From positions 102,399-166,398 of the forward strand of contig NZ_BMVY01000017.1 of assembly GCF_014650955.1 (NCBI RefSeq): a stretch of 64,000 bases of DNA, written 5' to 3'. This DNA comes from Streptomyces tauricus (GTDB taxonomy: Bacteria; Actinomycetota; Actinomycetes; Streptomycetales; Streptomycetaceae). Both the position numbers and the translations under genes were made by a program. Of this stretch, positions 1 to 10,137 are shown one piece after another. The notes beneath the pieces are model-generated. The model was not told the DNA's origin. It did not search any database and was given only the letters and a program-made list of their open reading frames with translations. The first letter of the stretch is position 1; the number at the start of each line of letters is the position of its first letter.

Positions 1-295
1 GGTCGTAGTACTCGTCCGGGTCCTCGGGCGTCACGTCCGGGTCGACCTCGGCGATGAGGAGGGTGTTGCGCAGCGCCTCGGCGCCGTTGCGGTCGCGTAC
101 TCCCGCGAACCGCAGCAGGAGGCGGCCGCTGTGCACCCGCCCCGTCTCGATGGTCAGCGGACCGGCCGAGGCGGGGTCCGTGGCCAGGACGGCACCGGGC
201 GCGAGCCGCAGCTCCGGCTCGTCGGTACGTACCTCGACGGTGACCTCGCCCTTGATGCCATGGGCGCGGCCCACCCGCGCGACTACCAGCTGCAC
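1..295 (-). CDS. rimM: 16S rRNA processing protein RimM (N-terminal part, cut by window edge)
   Basis: RimM is a 30S assembly factor that binds ribosomal protein S19 and helps mature the 16S 3' domain. The visible reading frame begins GTG at 295 and reads MQLVVARVGRAHGIKGEV, the typical RimM opening. It continues through a beta-barrel segment ending near EVDPDVTPEDPDEYYD, just before the PRC-like linker. The start is supported by an AGGAG ribosome site about 8 nt upstream. It follows khpA after 104 nt in the usual actinobacterial order rpsP-khpA-rimM (normally continuing with trmD). The C-terminal part lies outside the window, so only about 98 residues are seen. Identification is firm from the N-terminal motif and the context. 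Confidence 0.93.
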   Translation of the reverse strand, partial: MQLVVARVGRAHGIKGEVTVEVRTDEPELRLAPGAVLATDPASAGPLTIETGRVHSGRLLLRFAGVRDRNGAEALRNTLLIAEVDPDVTPEDPDEYYD

Positions 296-399
296 TTGCT
301 TGATCTCCTGTCGTGTGTCCACGGTTCTACCGCGTGGACGACTACGGGCCGGGGACGGCCCTGAGGCCCTCCCCGGCCCGAGCCGGTGCTGCGTGTGCG

Positions 400-639
400 T
401 CAGCGGACGTGATCCACGTCGACGAGGTCGACGCGGACACCACGGCCGCCGATGGCGCCTACGACGGTACGCAGGGCGCGCGCGGTGCGGCCGTTGCGGC
501 CGATCACCTTCCCGAGGTCGTCGGGGTGAACCCTGACCTCCAGAACGCGCCCGCGGCGCAGGTCGCGCGAGGCGACCTGCACGTCGTCCGGGTTGTCGAC
601 AATGCCCTTCACGAGGTGCTCAAGAGCCTCCTCAAGCAT
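400..639 (-). CDS. khpA: KhpA, KH-domain RNA-binding protein
   Basis: This 79-residue protein is a single KH domain. The GXXG loop is visible in KVIGRNGRTARALR (about residues 44-57), which grips single-stranded RNA. The family (KhpA, formerly YlqC) binds many RNAs and, in Gram-positive bacteria, partners with KhpB in controlling cell elongation and division. The role in Streptomyces is inferred from the family. It starts 2 nt after the rpsP stop codon, so the two are almost certainly co-transcribed and translationally coupled. rimM follows. Length is normal for the family. Confidence 0.95.
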   Translation of the reverse strand: MLEEALEHLVKGIVDNPDDVQVASRDLRRGRVLEVRVHPDDLGKVIGRNGRTARALRTVVGAIGGRGVRVDLVDVDHVR

Positions 640-641
640 GC

Positions 642-1061
642 TCAGGCCTCGGTCGACGCGGACTCGGCGGCAGCCTCGTCCTTCTTCTCAGCCTTCTTCT
701 TCTGCGTGATGGCCTCGCCCTTGCTGTCGTCGTCGCCGCCCAGGGCGTCGAACAACGGGCGCGCGGCCTTCGGCTCGGCGACGAGGAGCGGCGCCGGGGC
801 CGGCAGGCCCTTGTGCTTCTGCCAGTCGCCGGTCAGCTTGAGAATGGCGAGCACGGGCTCGGTCGGCTGCGCGCCGACACCCAGCCAGTACTGCGCACGC
901 TCGGAGTCGACCTCGATGCGCGACGGGTTCTGCACCGGGTGGTACAGGCCGATCTCCTCGATGGCCCTGCCGTCACGGCGGGTACGGGAGTCGGCGACGA
1001 CGATGCGGTAGTGAGGCGCGCGGATCTTGCCGAGACGCTTCAACTTGATCTTGACTGCCAC
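642..1061 (-). CDS. rpsP: 30S ribosomal protein S16
   Basis: S16 is a small-subunit assembly protein. The product opens MAVKIKLKRLGKIRAPHYRI, the S16 signature, and carries the conserved GLYHPVQNP and AQYWLGVGAQPTEP segments. The GTG start at 1061 is chosen because it gives this signature and has an AGGAGA ribosome site upstream. The open frame extends further 5', but that part has no S16 similarity. At 139 residues it is longer than the 80-90 of E. coli S16. The extra is a charged Lys/Glu/Ala tail after about residue 105, usual for actinomycetes. It is the first gene of the rpsP-khpA-rimM operon. Confidence 0.97.
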   Translation of the reverse strand: MAVKIKLKRLGKIRAPHYRIVVADSRTRRDGRAIEEIGLYHPVQNPSRIEVDSERAQYWLGVGAQPTEPVLAILKLTGDWQKHKGLPAPAPLLVAEPKAARPLFDALGGDDDSKGEAITQKKKAEKKDEAAAESASTEA

Positions 1062-1403
1062 GGAAGTGGTGTCTCCTGGTCTTGACGGGGTTGGGCACGG
1101 CGAGATTGCCGCGTGGGGTTGCGGTACCCGAGTGCCCGATGGACGCGTCAGCCGGAGGAGAGAGGGGTCCTGTGCGGCTGCGAGTACAGCTGACCATTCT
1201 GCCACACCCACAAGGGCCCCTCGACCCGGGCGGTCCGGGGCGGCGCCGGGCCGCCCCGCGATACCGCCGGGGCCTGTCACCGGGCCCGTACGGGTGTCGC
1301 CGTCGAGGTGGGCCATCGCGCGAACCGGCACCCACGAAGTGCCGCCGCGCTCTCCCGCACCACCCCGGCGGGACGACGGCCCGCCGCTGCGTCAGCCGTC
1401 CGC
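1062..1403. other. Intergenic region upstream of rpsP
   Basis: This gap separates the SprT-like gene from rpsP, both on the minus strand. It should hold the rpsP promoter and the end of the upstream transcript. A GC hairpin lies at 1237-1257. No convincing ORF, tRNA or clear promoter hexamers are visible. Confidence 0.5.
1237..1257 (-). terminator. GC-rich hairpin, possible terminator of the SprT-like gene
   Basis: The stem GGGGCGGC pairs with GCCGCCCC around a 5-nt loop, about 150 nt downstream of the SprT-like stop codon. There is no U-tract, so it resembles the I-shaped terminators common in actinomycetes. Function is inferred only. Confidence 0.35.
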
Positions 1404-2000
1404 TCAGCCCGCTGCCGCGCCGACCACCTCCGGGATGCGGAACGGCTTCCCGCACCCTCCGCACACGATCGGCGCCTGCGCGAGGACCGACGGGACGACG
1501 CGGACGTTACGTCCGCAGTCGCAGACCGCCTTCACCCGCACGCCCCCTCCGGAGGAGCCGTGCCGGGCGGCCGGGCCCCGGAAGCTGCGGGCCGTGTCGG
1601 CGGCGGTCGCAACCGTGTGCGCCTTGAGGGCGCGCTGCAGCCGCTCGATCGTCGGGCGGTAGCGCCGCTTCGCCTCGGGGTTGAGCGTGACCAGGGAGAA
1701 GCCGCTGCTGGGATGCGGTTCCTCGGGGTGGTCCAGGCCCAACTCCTCGGCGATCGCGAGGAATCTGCGGTTGTGGTACCGGCCGGCGCGGGAGGTGTCA
1801 CGGACACCTCGGGCGGCGGCGATGCCGTGGACTGCCTCGTGAAGCAGTCGTTCGAAGGAGAGTTCGTGTCCGCAGGCGGACGACGACTCCCCGATCAGGG
1901 ACTCTGGCGCGGCAAGATCGGGCAGCTCGGGGTGGTGCCGCTGAATGTCGGCCCACGCCCCTGCCAGCTCTGCGGCGAGAACAGGTGGTGTCGTGCTCAC
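1404..2000 (-). CDS. SprT-like zinc-metalloprotease-domain protein
   Basis: This 198-residue protein contains the motif LLHEAVHGIAAARG (about residues 52-65), an HExxH zinc-binding site. A downstream RYHNRRF segment is typical of SprT-like domains. The C-terminus has CDCG and CGGCG pairs (about residues 160-187), which look like a zinc ribbon. SprT-like proteins are related to the DNA-protein crosslink protease Spartan, but bacterial members are poorly characterised. A peptidase role here is inferred from the motif only. The GTG start at 2000 has no strong ribosome site, so an alternative start is possible. It stands alone, separated from the methyltransferase gene by a long gap. Confidence 0.75.
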   Translation of the reverse strand: MSTTPPVLAAELAGAWADIQRHHPELPDLAAPESLIGESSSACGHELSFERLLHEAVHGIAAARGVRDTSRAGRYHNRRFLAIAEELGLDHPEEPHPSSGFSLVTLNPEAKRRYRPTIERLQRALKAHTVATAADTARSFRGPAARHGSSGGGVRVKAVCDCGRNVRVVPSVLAQAPIVCGGCGKPFRIPEVVGAAAG

Positions 2001-2740
2001 GTAATGACAACGAGCCGAGGTGCCTCTGTGTTCCTATTCCGGGGCATCCCAAATATTTTGCACGTACCCGTCAGTTGCCGCTGATGCGTCCTGACGAGGG
2101 CGGGTGCGCTGATCTGCGGAGAAGCCTCACAGTTCACACCCAGCCGGTACGTAGTGACGTGTACGTCCGGGCCATTAGGCGCTGTCTGCGCATCGGGACA
2201 CCTGGGGTCGCCGGATGCGCAAGAGGCGTTTCGGTCCTTCTCGCGGCGGAACGCCGGGGCCCGGTCGACGCGGGCCACGACGGCGACGTTACCGGGTGCG
2301 TCATCCACCCGGGGCACCGGCCCGTCCCCGGCCACCAGACACCGTACGGTCCTCCGCGACCGCCGGTCGACGAGTTCGTGGACCTTGGCCGGAACCGCAT
2401 CCTCACCAGTGATGACGTGAAGCACGCCTTGTGGGGGCCGGGCACCGCGACGCCCGCGACCCACCGTCATCGCGGTACGACACGAACAGGCCACCCACCC
2501 CGCGGGCACCCCTCCGACAAACGACATTCGCCCACTCATCGGCGAGGAGCGGTAGGCGCACATGTTGCCGGTATGTGAATTTTCCCGGCGCGCGCCGATG
2601 GTACGCAAACCGGGCTCCGTAACCCCTGGACGCCACGACGAGCGCGGAGTTTCCTGGCATACGGGGGGAGTGCGAGCGCACTGCACGGGGGTGAAGGAAC
2701 GGGGCACGAACGCAACTCTCGGTGGATTGGGGCACATTCG
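2001..2740. other. Long intergenic region between divergent genes
   Basis: This 740-bp gap lies between the minus-strand SprT-like gene and the plus-strand methyltransferase gene. It must contain both promoters but is much longer than most gaps here. An AT-rich spot (AAATATTTT, about 2050) sits near the SprT-like start. On the minus strand, about 2130-2430, one frame reads protein-like (for example VHELVDRRSRRTVRCLVAGD) with moderately high third-position GC. It lacks a convincing start and homology that I recognise. It may be a decayed gene or chance. Confidence 0.4.
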
Positions 2741-3595
2741 ATGACACCTACGCTCGTGCGGCAGCACCTACCTCACTCAGGGGCCGCGCCCCAGGTGGAT
2801 CAGTGGGCACGCGCGCGTGACTGGGCCGAGATACAGGAGCGGATGCTCGTACCGCTCTACGAGGCCGTCTACGAGCGACTCGAAGTGGGCTCCTCGACCA
2901 GGCTGTTGGGGCTCGGCTGCGGGTCCGGCCTGGCGCTGCTGATGGCTGCGGCGCGGGGCGCGTCGGTCACCGGTCTGCAGGCTCACGCGCCGGAGCGACT
3001 GGCGCTCGCGCGCGAGCGCCTGCTCCCCGAGGCGTGGGGCACGCGTGCGCGTGCCGGTGCGCGGCTGACGGACGGGGAGCCGACGGACATCGACGACGAG
3101 GCGGCGGCCGCATACAGCCTCGTGACCGCTTTCGAGCCGGTCGGGTGTGTGGCCGGCGACTCCGAAGGCCTCACCGAGGCGCTGGCGGCGGCGAGTCCGC
3201 TCGTCGGCCGAGAGGTTCCCGTGGTTCTGGCGGGCTGGGGGCCTCCGGAGCGGTGTGCCACGTCCTCGGTGCTGCGGGTCGCCGCGAAGCTGGCGGATCC
3301 CCTGCGCGGTGCGGGCAGTTGGCGCCCGGCCCTGCGTGACGACCTGGAGGAGGTCGCCCAGCGGGCCGGTCTGCGGCCCGACGGGTCCGGACGGGTCGCC
3401 TGCCCCTTCGGGTACGCGGACGTGGACAACGCGGTGCGTGGGCTGCTGTCCACGGGGCTCTTCGACGCGGCCGTCGCCGCGACGGATCCCGATCAGGTCG
3501 ACAAGGAGATGCGGGAGGCTCTGCATCCGTACAAGCGGCGGGACGGGACGGTGTGGATGCCGAACGTCTTCCGGTATCTGATCGCTCGGACCTGA
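2741..3595 (+). CDS. Class I SAM-dependent methyltransferase
   Basis: This 284-residue protein has a Rossmann-type SAM-binding motif I, LLGLGCGSGLALLMAAARG (about residues 55-73), followed by an acidic-poor motif II (VTGLQ). This is the layout of small-molecule methyltransferases. The C-terminal third carries a conserved-looking helix and the segment YKRRDGTVWMPNVFRYLI. Substrate is unknown. It is a single-gene unit transcribed toward ffh, and a strong hairpin separates the two convergent genes. The ATG at 2741 begins the conserved reading frame; the ribosome site is weak. Confidence 0.78.
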   Translation: MTPTLVRQHLPHSGAAPQVDQWARARDWAEIQERMLVPLYEAVYERLEVGSSTRLLGLGCGSGLALLMAAARGASVTGLQAHAPERLALARERLLPEAWGTRARAGARLTDGEPTDIDDEAAAAYSLVTAFEPVGCVAGDSEGLTEALAAASPLVGREVPVVLAGWGPPERCATSSVLRVAAKLADPLRGAGSWRPALRDDLEEVAQRAGLRPDGSGRVACPFGYADVDNAVRGLLSTGLFDAAVAATDPDQVDKEMREALHPYKRRDGTVWMPNVFRYLIART

Positions 3596-3599
3596 GGGC

Positions 3600-3712
3600 T
3601 CGCGCCCCCAGACCCCCCTGTTGTCCTCAAACGCCGGACGGGCTGGAAAACCAGCCCGTCCGGCGTTTGAGGACCTGGAGTTCGGGGGTGGCGCCCCCGA
3701 GGGAAAGTCCGA
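3600..3712. repeat. Dispersed Streptomyces repeat A, two head-to-head copies
   Basis: Two copies of an element with core CAGCCCGTCCGGCGTTTGAG face each other here, each continuing outward into a GGGGG...CCCCC tract. A single copy of the same element occurs at 29512-29590. The inverted arrangement produces the hairpin at 3623-3674. Confidence 0.75.
3623..3674. terminator. 24-bp perfect hairpin between convergent genes
   Basis: A perfect 24-bp stem with loop AAAA lies between the methyltransferase stop (3595) and the ffh stop (3720). Its position between convergent genes suggests a bidirectional terminator. No long T-tract follows on either side. Confidence 0.8.
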
Positions 3713-3719
3713 GGGAGCG

Positions 3720-5273
<1,554 letters not shown>

Positions 5274-5460
5274 GGCGGTCGCGAATCCTCAAGTAGGGGG
5301 CAGGGGGGCAGGTCCGCCCTCCAGAGTATCTGCCCACACCGGAAAGGGTCTCCACCCCGTCGCCACAGGCTTCCTTCCGGCGAACGGACGCCCCCAGGAA
5401 CTGCCTCTCAGGGGCGCGGGGCTGTGACATCGTGCGGCTCCGCAGACGAAACCAGACGGA

Positions 5461-5549
5461 GCCGACCCGAGCCGGGCGGAGCGCACCCGGGCCGGGCGGA
5501 GCCGACCCGGGCCGGGCGGTGCCGACCCGAGCCGGGCGGAGCGCACCCG
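5461..5549. repeat. 20-bp tandem repeat after glnD
   Basis: Four full 20-bp units plus a 9-bp partial unit, consensus GCCGACCCGAGCCGGGCGGA, end one base before the glnD stop codon on the minus strand. They fill most of the gap to ffh. Units alternate between GCCGACCCG and GCGCACCCG starts. No hairpin of obvious terminator type is formed. Confidence 0.85.
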
Positions 5550-5550
5550 C

Positions 5551-8022
5551 TCACTCCCTCAACGTGTCCTCCAGCGCCCGCGCCAGCGAAGCGGCCTGCT
5601 CCCCCGGCAACGGGGACCCGTCGGGCCCGGTCACATAGAACGCGTCCACGGCGTTGGCGCCCAACGTCGACACATGCGCACTGCGCACCCGCACCTCCGC
5701 GTCCTCCAGCGCGCGCCCGATCCGGTGCAGCAGCCCCGGGGCGTCATGGGCGCGCACCTCGATGACGGTGGCGAGCCGGGACGCGGCGGGGGCCACGCTC
5801 ACCCGGGCCGCCGGTGCCACGATGCCCCGCCGGCGCGGATAGGCGGCGTCCCGCTCGGCCAGGCGACCGGCGATGTCGAGGGACCCGTCGAGGGCGCGTA
5901 CGAGATCGGCGCGCAGCCGGGCCGCCTGCGGCAGGGACCCGTACTCGGCGGCGACCCGCCAGTCGAGCAGCAGGACGGAGCCGGAGACACCGTCGGGCAG
6001 TTCCAGGGCCCGCAGTTCCGCCGTCCGCACGGTGAGCCGGTGCATGGCGAGGACGCCCGCCACAGCCGGCAGGACGCCCTTCTGGTCCGGTACCGCGATG
6101 AGCAGTTCCACGCCGAGGGGTTCCGGTTCGCCCGAGGGTTCCACCGGGGGCTCCTCGGTGGACGCTTCGGCGGGCGGCTCGGTCTGGGCGCGCAGCGCGA
6201 GCACGGGGCCGCCGGTGCGGAACGCCTCGATGGCGAGCCGTTCCTGTTCGGCGGTGGGCGCCGCGGCTTCGGGTTCGTCGGGGTCGTCCCCGGCGAGCGC
6301 GGCGGAGACCCGCTTGACCAGGTCCGCGACGAGGGAGGCGCGCCAGGAGGACCAGGCGGCGGGCCCGGTGGCCAGGGCGTCCGCCTCGGTGAGGGCGTGC
6401 AGGAGTTCCAGCGTGCCCTGCGAGCCGACCGCCTCGGCGACCGAACGGACGGTCGCCGGGTCCTCCAGGTCGCGCCGGGTCGCCGTCTCGATGAGGAGCA
6501 GGTGATGGCGTACGAGGGTGGCGAGGGTGGCCACGTCGGTGCGGTCGAAGCCGATGCGGGCCGCCACGTCCCGGGCGATGATCTCGCCGGCCACGGAGTG
6601 GTCGCCGGGCCAGCCCTTGCCGATGTCGTGCAGCAGCGCGGCGACCAGGAGGAGGTCGGGGCGGTGGACACGGCGGGTGAACTCGGCGGCGCGCACCGCC
6701 GTCTCGATGAGATGGCGGTCGACGGTCCAGATGTGGACGGCGTTGCGCTGCGGCCGGCAGCGGACGCGCTCCCAGTCGGGCAGCAGCCGGGTGATCAGCC
6801 CTTCCGCCTCCAGGGCCTCCCAGACCTCGATGGTCGAGGGGCCGGAACCGAGGAGCGTGATGAGTTGCTGGCGGGCCTCGGCGGGCCACGGGGTGGGCAG
6901 CGGTCGGGCCGCGGCGGCCATCCGGCGGACCGCGTGCAGCGAGAGCGGCAGGCCCGCCTGGGCGGCAGCGGCGGCGGCGCGCAGCGGCAGTACGGGGTCG
7001 CGGTCGGGTCGGGCGGCGCGGGCGAGGACGACCTCGCCGTCCTGCTCGACGACGCCCTCGGCCAGCGGGGAGCGTTCGGGGGCGGGTTTGCCGCCGCCCA
7101 GCATGGCGCGAAGCCGTGGCCGCACGGCGCGCGAGCGCAGTACGCGCCCCACCTCGCGCCAGGTGACATCACTGGCGTACGAGACGACGCGGGCGGCCTC
7201 GTACACCTGGCGGAGCAGGGTGTCGGCGTCCAGGAGGCCGAGTTCCGCGGCTACCTGGTCCTGCTCCTGGAGGGCGAGGCGGTCGGTGGCGCGGCCCGTG
7301 GCGAGGTGCAGCGCGTCACGGACGTCGAGGAGGGTCTTTCGGGCCTCGGCCAGGCCCTCGCGCGGGGCGTCGGCGAGCCAGGAGGCGGCGACGGCGCGCA
7401 GCGCGGTGGCGTCGCGCAGACCGCCGCGGGCCTCCTTGAGGTCGGGTTCGAGGAGGTACTGCAGTTCGCCCTGGCGCTCGGCGCGCTCGGCGCACAGTTC
7501 CTGGAGTTCGGGGAGGCGCTTGGGTGCCTGGTTGCGCCAGTCGGCGAGGACGGCCGTACGCAGTCCGGCGGTCAGGCCGAGGTCGCCCGCGAGGTGGCGG
7601 GCGTCGAGCAGCCCGAGCTGCACCTTGAGGTCCTCGCCCGCCGTCCTGCGTGCCTCGGCGGGGGTGCGGACGGAGTGGTCGAGGTCGAGACCGAGGTCCC
7701 AGACCGGGTACCAGATGCGGTCGGCCAGGGAGGCGATCGCACCGGAGTCGGCGCTGCCGTCGTGCAGGAGCAGCAGGTCGAGGTCGCTGCGCGGGGAGAG
7801 TTCGCCGCGGCCGTAGCCGCCGACGGCGACGAGCGAGACGCCGCGCAGTTTCTCGGCTCCCGCGTCGAAGAGGCCGGTGAGCCAGTCGTCGGTCAGTTCG
7901 GCGAGGGCCGAACGGCGCGGCGGCCCGGACCGCGCCCCCTCCTGGAGGAGGCGCAGCCGGGCCGCCGCGTAGCCGCTGGGTCCCGAGTCCTCTGCTTCTG
8001 TACGCATGTCCGTACTCGTCAC
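5551..8022 (-). CDS. glnD: PII nucleotidyltransferase GlnD
   Basis: GlnD modifies the PII protein GlnK according to nitrogen status. In S. coelicolor it is known to adenylylate rather than uridylylate GlnK. The 823-residue protein has the nucleotidyltransferase motif GGYGRGELSPRSDLD (about residues 68-82). It also has an HD phosphohydrolase segment LLHDIGKG (near 460) for removal of the modification. Two C-terminal ACT domains follow (about 635 and 750), which sense glutamine. The GTG at 8022 is preceded by AGGAG. It begins 25 nt after glnK and is the last gene of amtB-glnK-glnD. Confidence 0.95.
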   Translation of the reverse strand: MTSTDMRTEAEDSGPSGYAAARLRLLQEGARSGPPRRSALAELTDDWLTGLFDAGAEKLRGVSLVAVGGYGRGELSPRSDLDLLLLHDGSADSGAIASLADRIWYPVWDLGLDLDHSVRTPAEARRTAGEDLKVQLGLLDARHLAGDLGLTAGLRTAVLADWRNQAPKRLPELQELCAERAERQGELQYLLEPDLKEARGGLRDATALRAVAASWLADAPREGLAEARKTLLDVRDALHLATGRATDRLALQEQDQVAAELGLLDADTLLRQVYEAARVVSYASDVTWREVGRVLRSRAVRPRLRAMLGGGKPAPERSPLAEGVVEQDGEVVLARAARPDRDPVLPLRAAAAAAQAGLPLSLHAVRRMAAAARPLPTPWPAEARQQLITLLGSGPSTIEVWEALEAEGLITRLLPDWERVRCRPQRNAVHIWTVDRHLIETAVRAAEFTRRVHRPDLLLVAALLHDIGKGWPGDHSVAGEIIARDVAARIGFDRTDVATLATLVRHHLLLIETATRRDLEDPATVRSVAEAVGSQGTLELLHALTEADALATGPAAWSSWRASLVADLVKRVSAALAGDDPDEPEAAAPTAEQERLAIEAFRTGGPVLALRAQTEPPAEASTEEPPVEPSGEPEPLGVELLIAVPDQKGVLPAVAGVLAMHRLTVRTAELRALELPDGVSGSVLLLDWRVAAEYGSLPQAARLRADLVRALDGSLDIAGRLAERDAAYPRRRGIVAPAARVSVAPAASRLATVIEVRAHDAPGLLHRIGRALEDAEVRVRSAHVSTLGANAVDAFYVTGPDGSPLPGEQAASLARALEDTLRE

Positions 8023-8047
8023 CCAGTGGCTCCTGTTCGTCTGCTGC

Positions 8048-8386
8048 CTACAGCGCGTCGGGTCCGCGCTCGCCGGTCCGGACCCGGACCGCCGTCTCGA
8101 CCGGGACGGACCAGACCTTGCCGTCCCCGATCTTGCCCGTGCGGGCCGCCTTCACGATGACATCGAGCAGCTGCTCGGCGTCGTCGTCCTCGACCAGCAC
8201 CTCGATACGGATCTTGGGAACGAGGTCGACGGTGTACTCGGCACCGCGGTAGACCTCGGTGTGGCCCCGCTGACGACCGTAACCGCTCGCCTCGGTGACC
8301 GTGAGGCCGTGGACGCCGAAGGCCTGGAGGGCCTCCTTGATCTCGTCGAGCCGGTGGGGCTTGACGACGGCGGTGATGAGCTTCAT
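8048..8386 (-). CDS. glnK: PII nitrogen regulatory protein GlnK
   Basis: This 112-residue PII trimer subunit senses ATP/ADP and 2-oxoglutarate and blocks AmtB when ammonium is plentiful. The T-loop sequence YRGAEY contains Tyr51, the residue modified by GlnD in Streptomyces. The C-terminal loop GKIGDGKVW matches the PII nucleotide-binding signature. Its ATG overlaps the amtB stop by 4 nt, so the pair is translationally coupled. It is expected to be controlled by GlnR through the site upstream of amtB. Confidence 0.97.
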   Translation of the reverse strand: MKLITAVVKPHRLDEIKEALQAFGVHGLTVTEASGYGRQRGHTEVYRGAEYTVDLVPKIRIEVLVEDDDAEQLLDVIVKAARTGKIGDGKVWSVPVETAVRVRTGERGPDAL

Positions 8387-9726
8387 GCGTCCACCTTCTT
8401 GCTCGCGGTACCGGCGACCGGGGCCGGCGGCGCGGTACGGGTGGCGGCGCCGCCACCGGCACCGCTGAAGTCGTATGCGGTCTCGGCGTGCTCGGCCTGG
8501 TCGATGCCCGCGATCTCGTCGTCCTCGGGGACGCGCATCCCGATCGTCTTGTCGATCAGGAAGGCGAGGATCGCGGAGGCCACGAGGGAGTAGGCGAGGA
8601 CACCGAAGACACCGGCGCACTGCTTCCAGAACTGGTCGAGGCCGCCGCCGTAGAAGAGGCCCGCGACGTCGGACTGGCCGCCGCCGGTGGCGAAGAAGCC
8701 GATCAGCAGGGAGCCGACGACACCGCCGACGAGGTGGACGCCGACGACGTCGAGCGAGTCGTCGTAGCCGAACTTGTACTTGAGGCCGACGGCCATGGCG
8801 CAGAGCACACCGGCGATGGCGCCGACCGCGATGGCGCCGAGCGGGGAGACCGCGCCGCCGGACGGGGTGATCGCGACCAGACCGGCGACCGCGCCGGAGG
8901 CGGCGCCGAGGGTGGTGAACGCGCCGTGGCGGATCTTCTCGTAGGCGAGCCAGGCCAGCATGGCGGCGGCGGTGGCGACCTGCGTGTTGACGAACATCAG
9001 CGCGCCGACGCCGTCGTCGTTGCCGAGCCAGGAGCCGGCGTTGAATCCGAACCAGCCGAACCAGAGCAGACCGGCGCCGAGCATCACCAGCGGGAGGCTG
9101 TGCGGGCGCATCGGGTCCTTCTTGAACCCGACGCGCTTGCCGATGACGAGGATGACACCGAGCGCGGCGGCACCCGCGTTGATGTGGACCGCCGTACCGC
9201 CGGCGAAGTCGATGACGCCGAGCTCGAAGGCCCAGCCGCCGGTGCCCCAGACCCAGTGGGCGACGGGGAAGTACACGACCGTGGCCCACAGGGCGACGAA
9301 CAGGGACCAGGCGGTGAACTTCACGCGGTCCGCGAGAGCGCCGCTTATCAGGGCGGGCGTGATGATCGCGAACATCAGCTGGAAGACGGCGAAGACGTAG
9401 ATCGGGATGGTGTAGCCGTCCCAGAGCTCCACCTTGCCGATGCCGCTGAGACCGACGAAGTCCGAGGACCAGCCGATGACGCTGCCCGAGTCGGTACCGA
9501 AGGCGAGCGAGAAGCCGTAGAGGACCCACAGGATCGTGACGATCCCCATGCTGATGAAGCTCATCATCAGCATGTTCAAGGTGCTCTTGACCCTGACCAT
9601 GCCTCCGTAGAAGAAGGCGAGTCCGGGAGTCATGATCAGCACCAGGGCGGAACAGATGAGCATGAACCCGGTGTTGGCGGCAGACAGCGTGGGAGCGTCT
9701 GCGGCAAGCGTGATGGCTGGTGCCAT
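8383..9726 (-). CDS. amtB: Ammonium transporter AmtB
   Basis: AmtB is a trimeric membrane channel for ammonium. The protein (447 residues from the chosen start) has about 11 hydrophobic segments. It carries family motifs such as PGLAFFYGGMVR, DFAGGTAVHINAGAAALG and GLLWFGWFGFNAGS, plus later conserved His-containing segments. The ATG at 9726 is preferred over the upstream in-frame ATG at 9771 because it has GAGGAG at good spacing, whereas the added 15 residues look non-coding. It leads the amtB-glnK-glnD operon. Confidence 0.95.
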   Translation of the reverse strand: MAPAITLAADAPTLSAANTGFMLICSALVLIMTPGLAFFYGGMVRVKSTLNMLMMSFISMGIVTILWVLYGFSLAFGTDSGSVIGWSSDFVGLSGIGKVELWDGYTIPIYVFAVFQLMFAIITPALISGALADRVKFTAWSLFVALWATVVYFPVAHWVWGTGGWAFELGVIDFAGGTAVHINAGAAALGVILVIGKRVGFKKDPMRPHSLPLVMLGAGLLWFGWFGFNAGSWLGNDDGVGALMFVNTQVATAAAMLAWLAYEKIRHGAFTTLGAASGAVAGLVAITPSGGAVSPLGAIAVGAIAGVLCAMAVGLKYKFGYDDSLDVVGVHLVGGVVGSLLIGFFATGGGQSDVAGLFYGGGLDQFWKQCAGVFGVLAYSLVASAILAFLIDKTIGMRVPEDDEIAGIDQAEHAETAYDFSGAGGGAATRTAPPAPVAGTASKKVDA

Positions 9727-10137
9727 CGGCGTCTCCTCGTCGTTGGTACGGCCCCGTGCGGGCGAAGCCATGAGCGGTTGTGAGGGGTGGGCCGGTTATG
9801 TGCCAGAGATTGGCGCAGCGCCGTTTCGACCGGAGCCCCTGCATGTTTCGCGCGGGTGACGAAGAGAACGTGCGTGTTACGCGTCGATGAACCGCCGGAT
9901 AGCGGCGGCTCCGATCGTTATCGTGGCGCAACCTTCCCCGGCCGAGCCCTCAGCCATGACCGGCCGCGGACCCGAGCCATGGATCGCGCGACCCCGACGG
10001 CGCTCAGCCGCACCCGCGAGAGCGGTGTCGGCGTAGGCGCGAAAACCGGACCGGCCGCGGCCTCCGTCCGATGACCTGGCATGGGGGAGCCGAGTCGGGC
10101 TGTTATGGACGGGGGTCGCGGCCGGCGTACTGGGGGG
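9727..10137. other. Intergenic region between nsdA stop and amtB start
   Basis: Both flanking genes are on the minus strand. The region contains the amtB promoter and a GlnR-type operator at 9845-9880. The part nearest nsdA is GC-rich with no recognised ORF. Confidence 0.6.
9845..9880 (-). promoter_or_regulatory. Putative GlnR operator upstream of amtB
   Basis: On the minus strand GTCAC-CCGCGC-GAAAC (9845-9860) exactly fits the GlnR consensus gTnAc-n6-GaAAc. A weaker upstream pair GTAAC-ACGCAC-GTTCT follows (9864-9880). The strong half is about 120 nt upstream of the amtB start. GlnR control of amtB-glnK-glnD is established in S. coelicolor; binding here is inferred from the match. Confidence 0.7.

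Noticed and set aside
5674..8160. 828-residue plus-strand ORF opposite glnD
   Set aside because: Antisense shadow of glnD, which has intact motifs on the minus strand.
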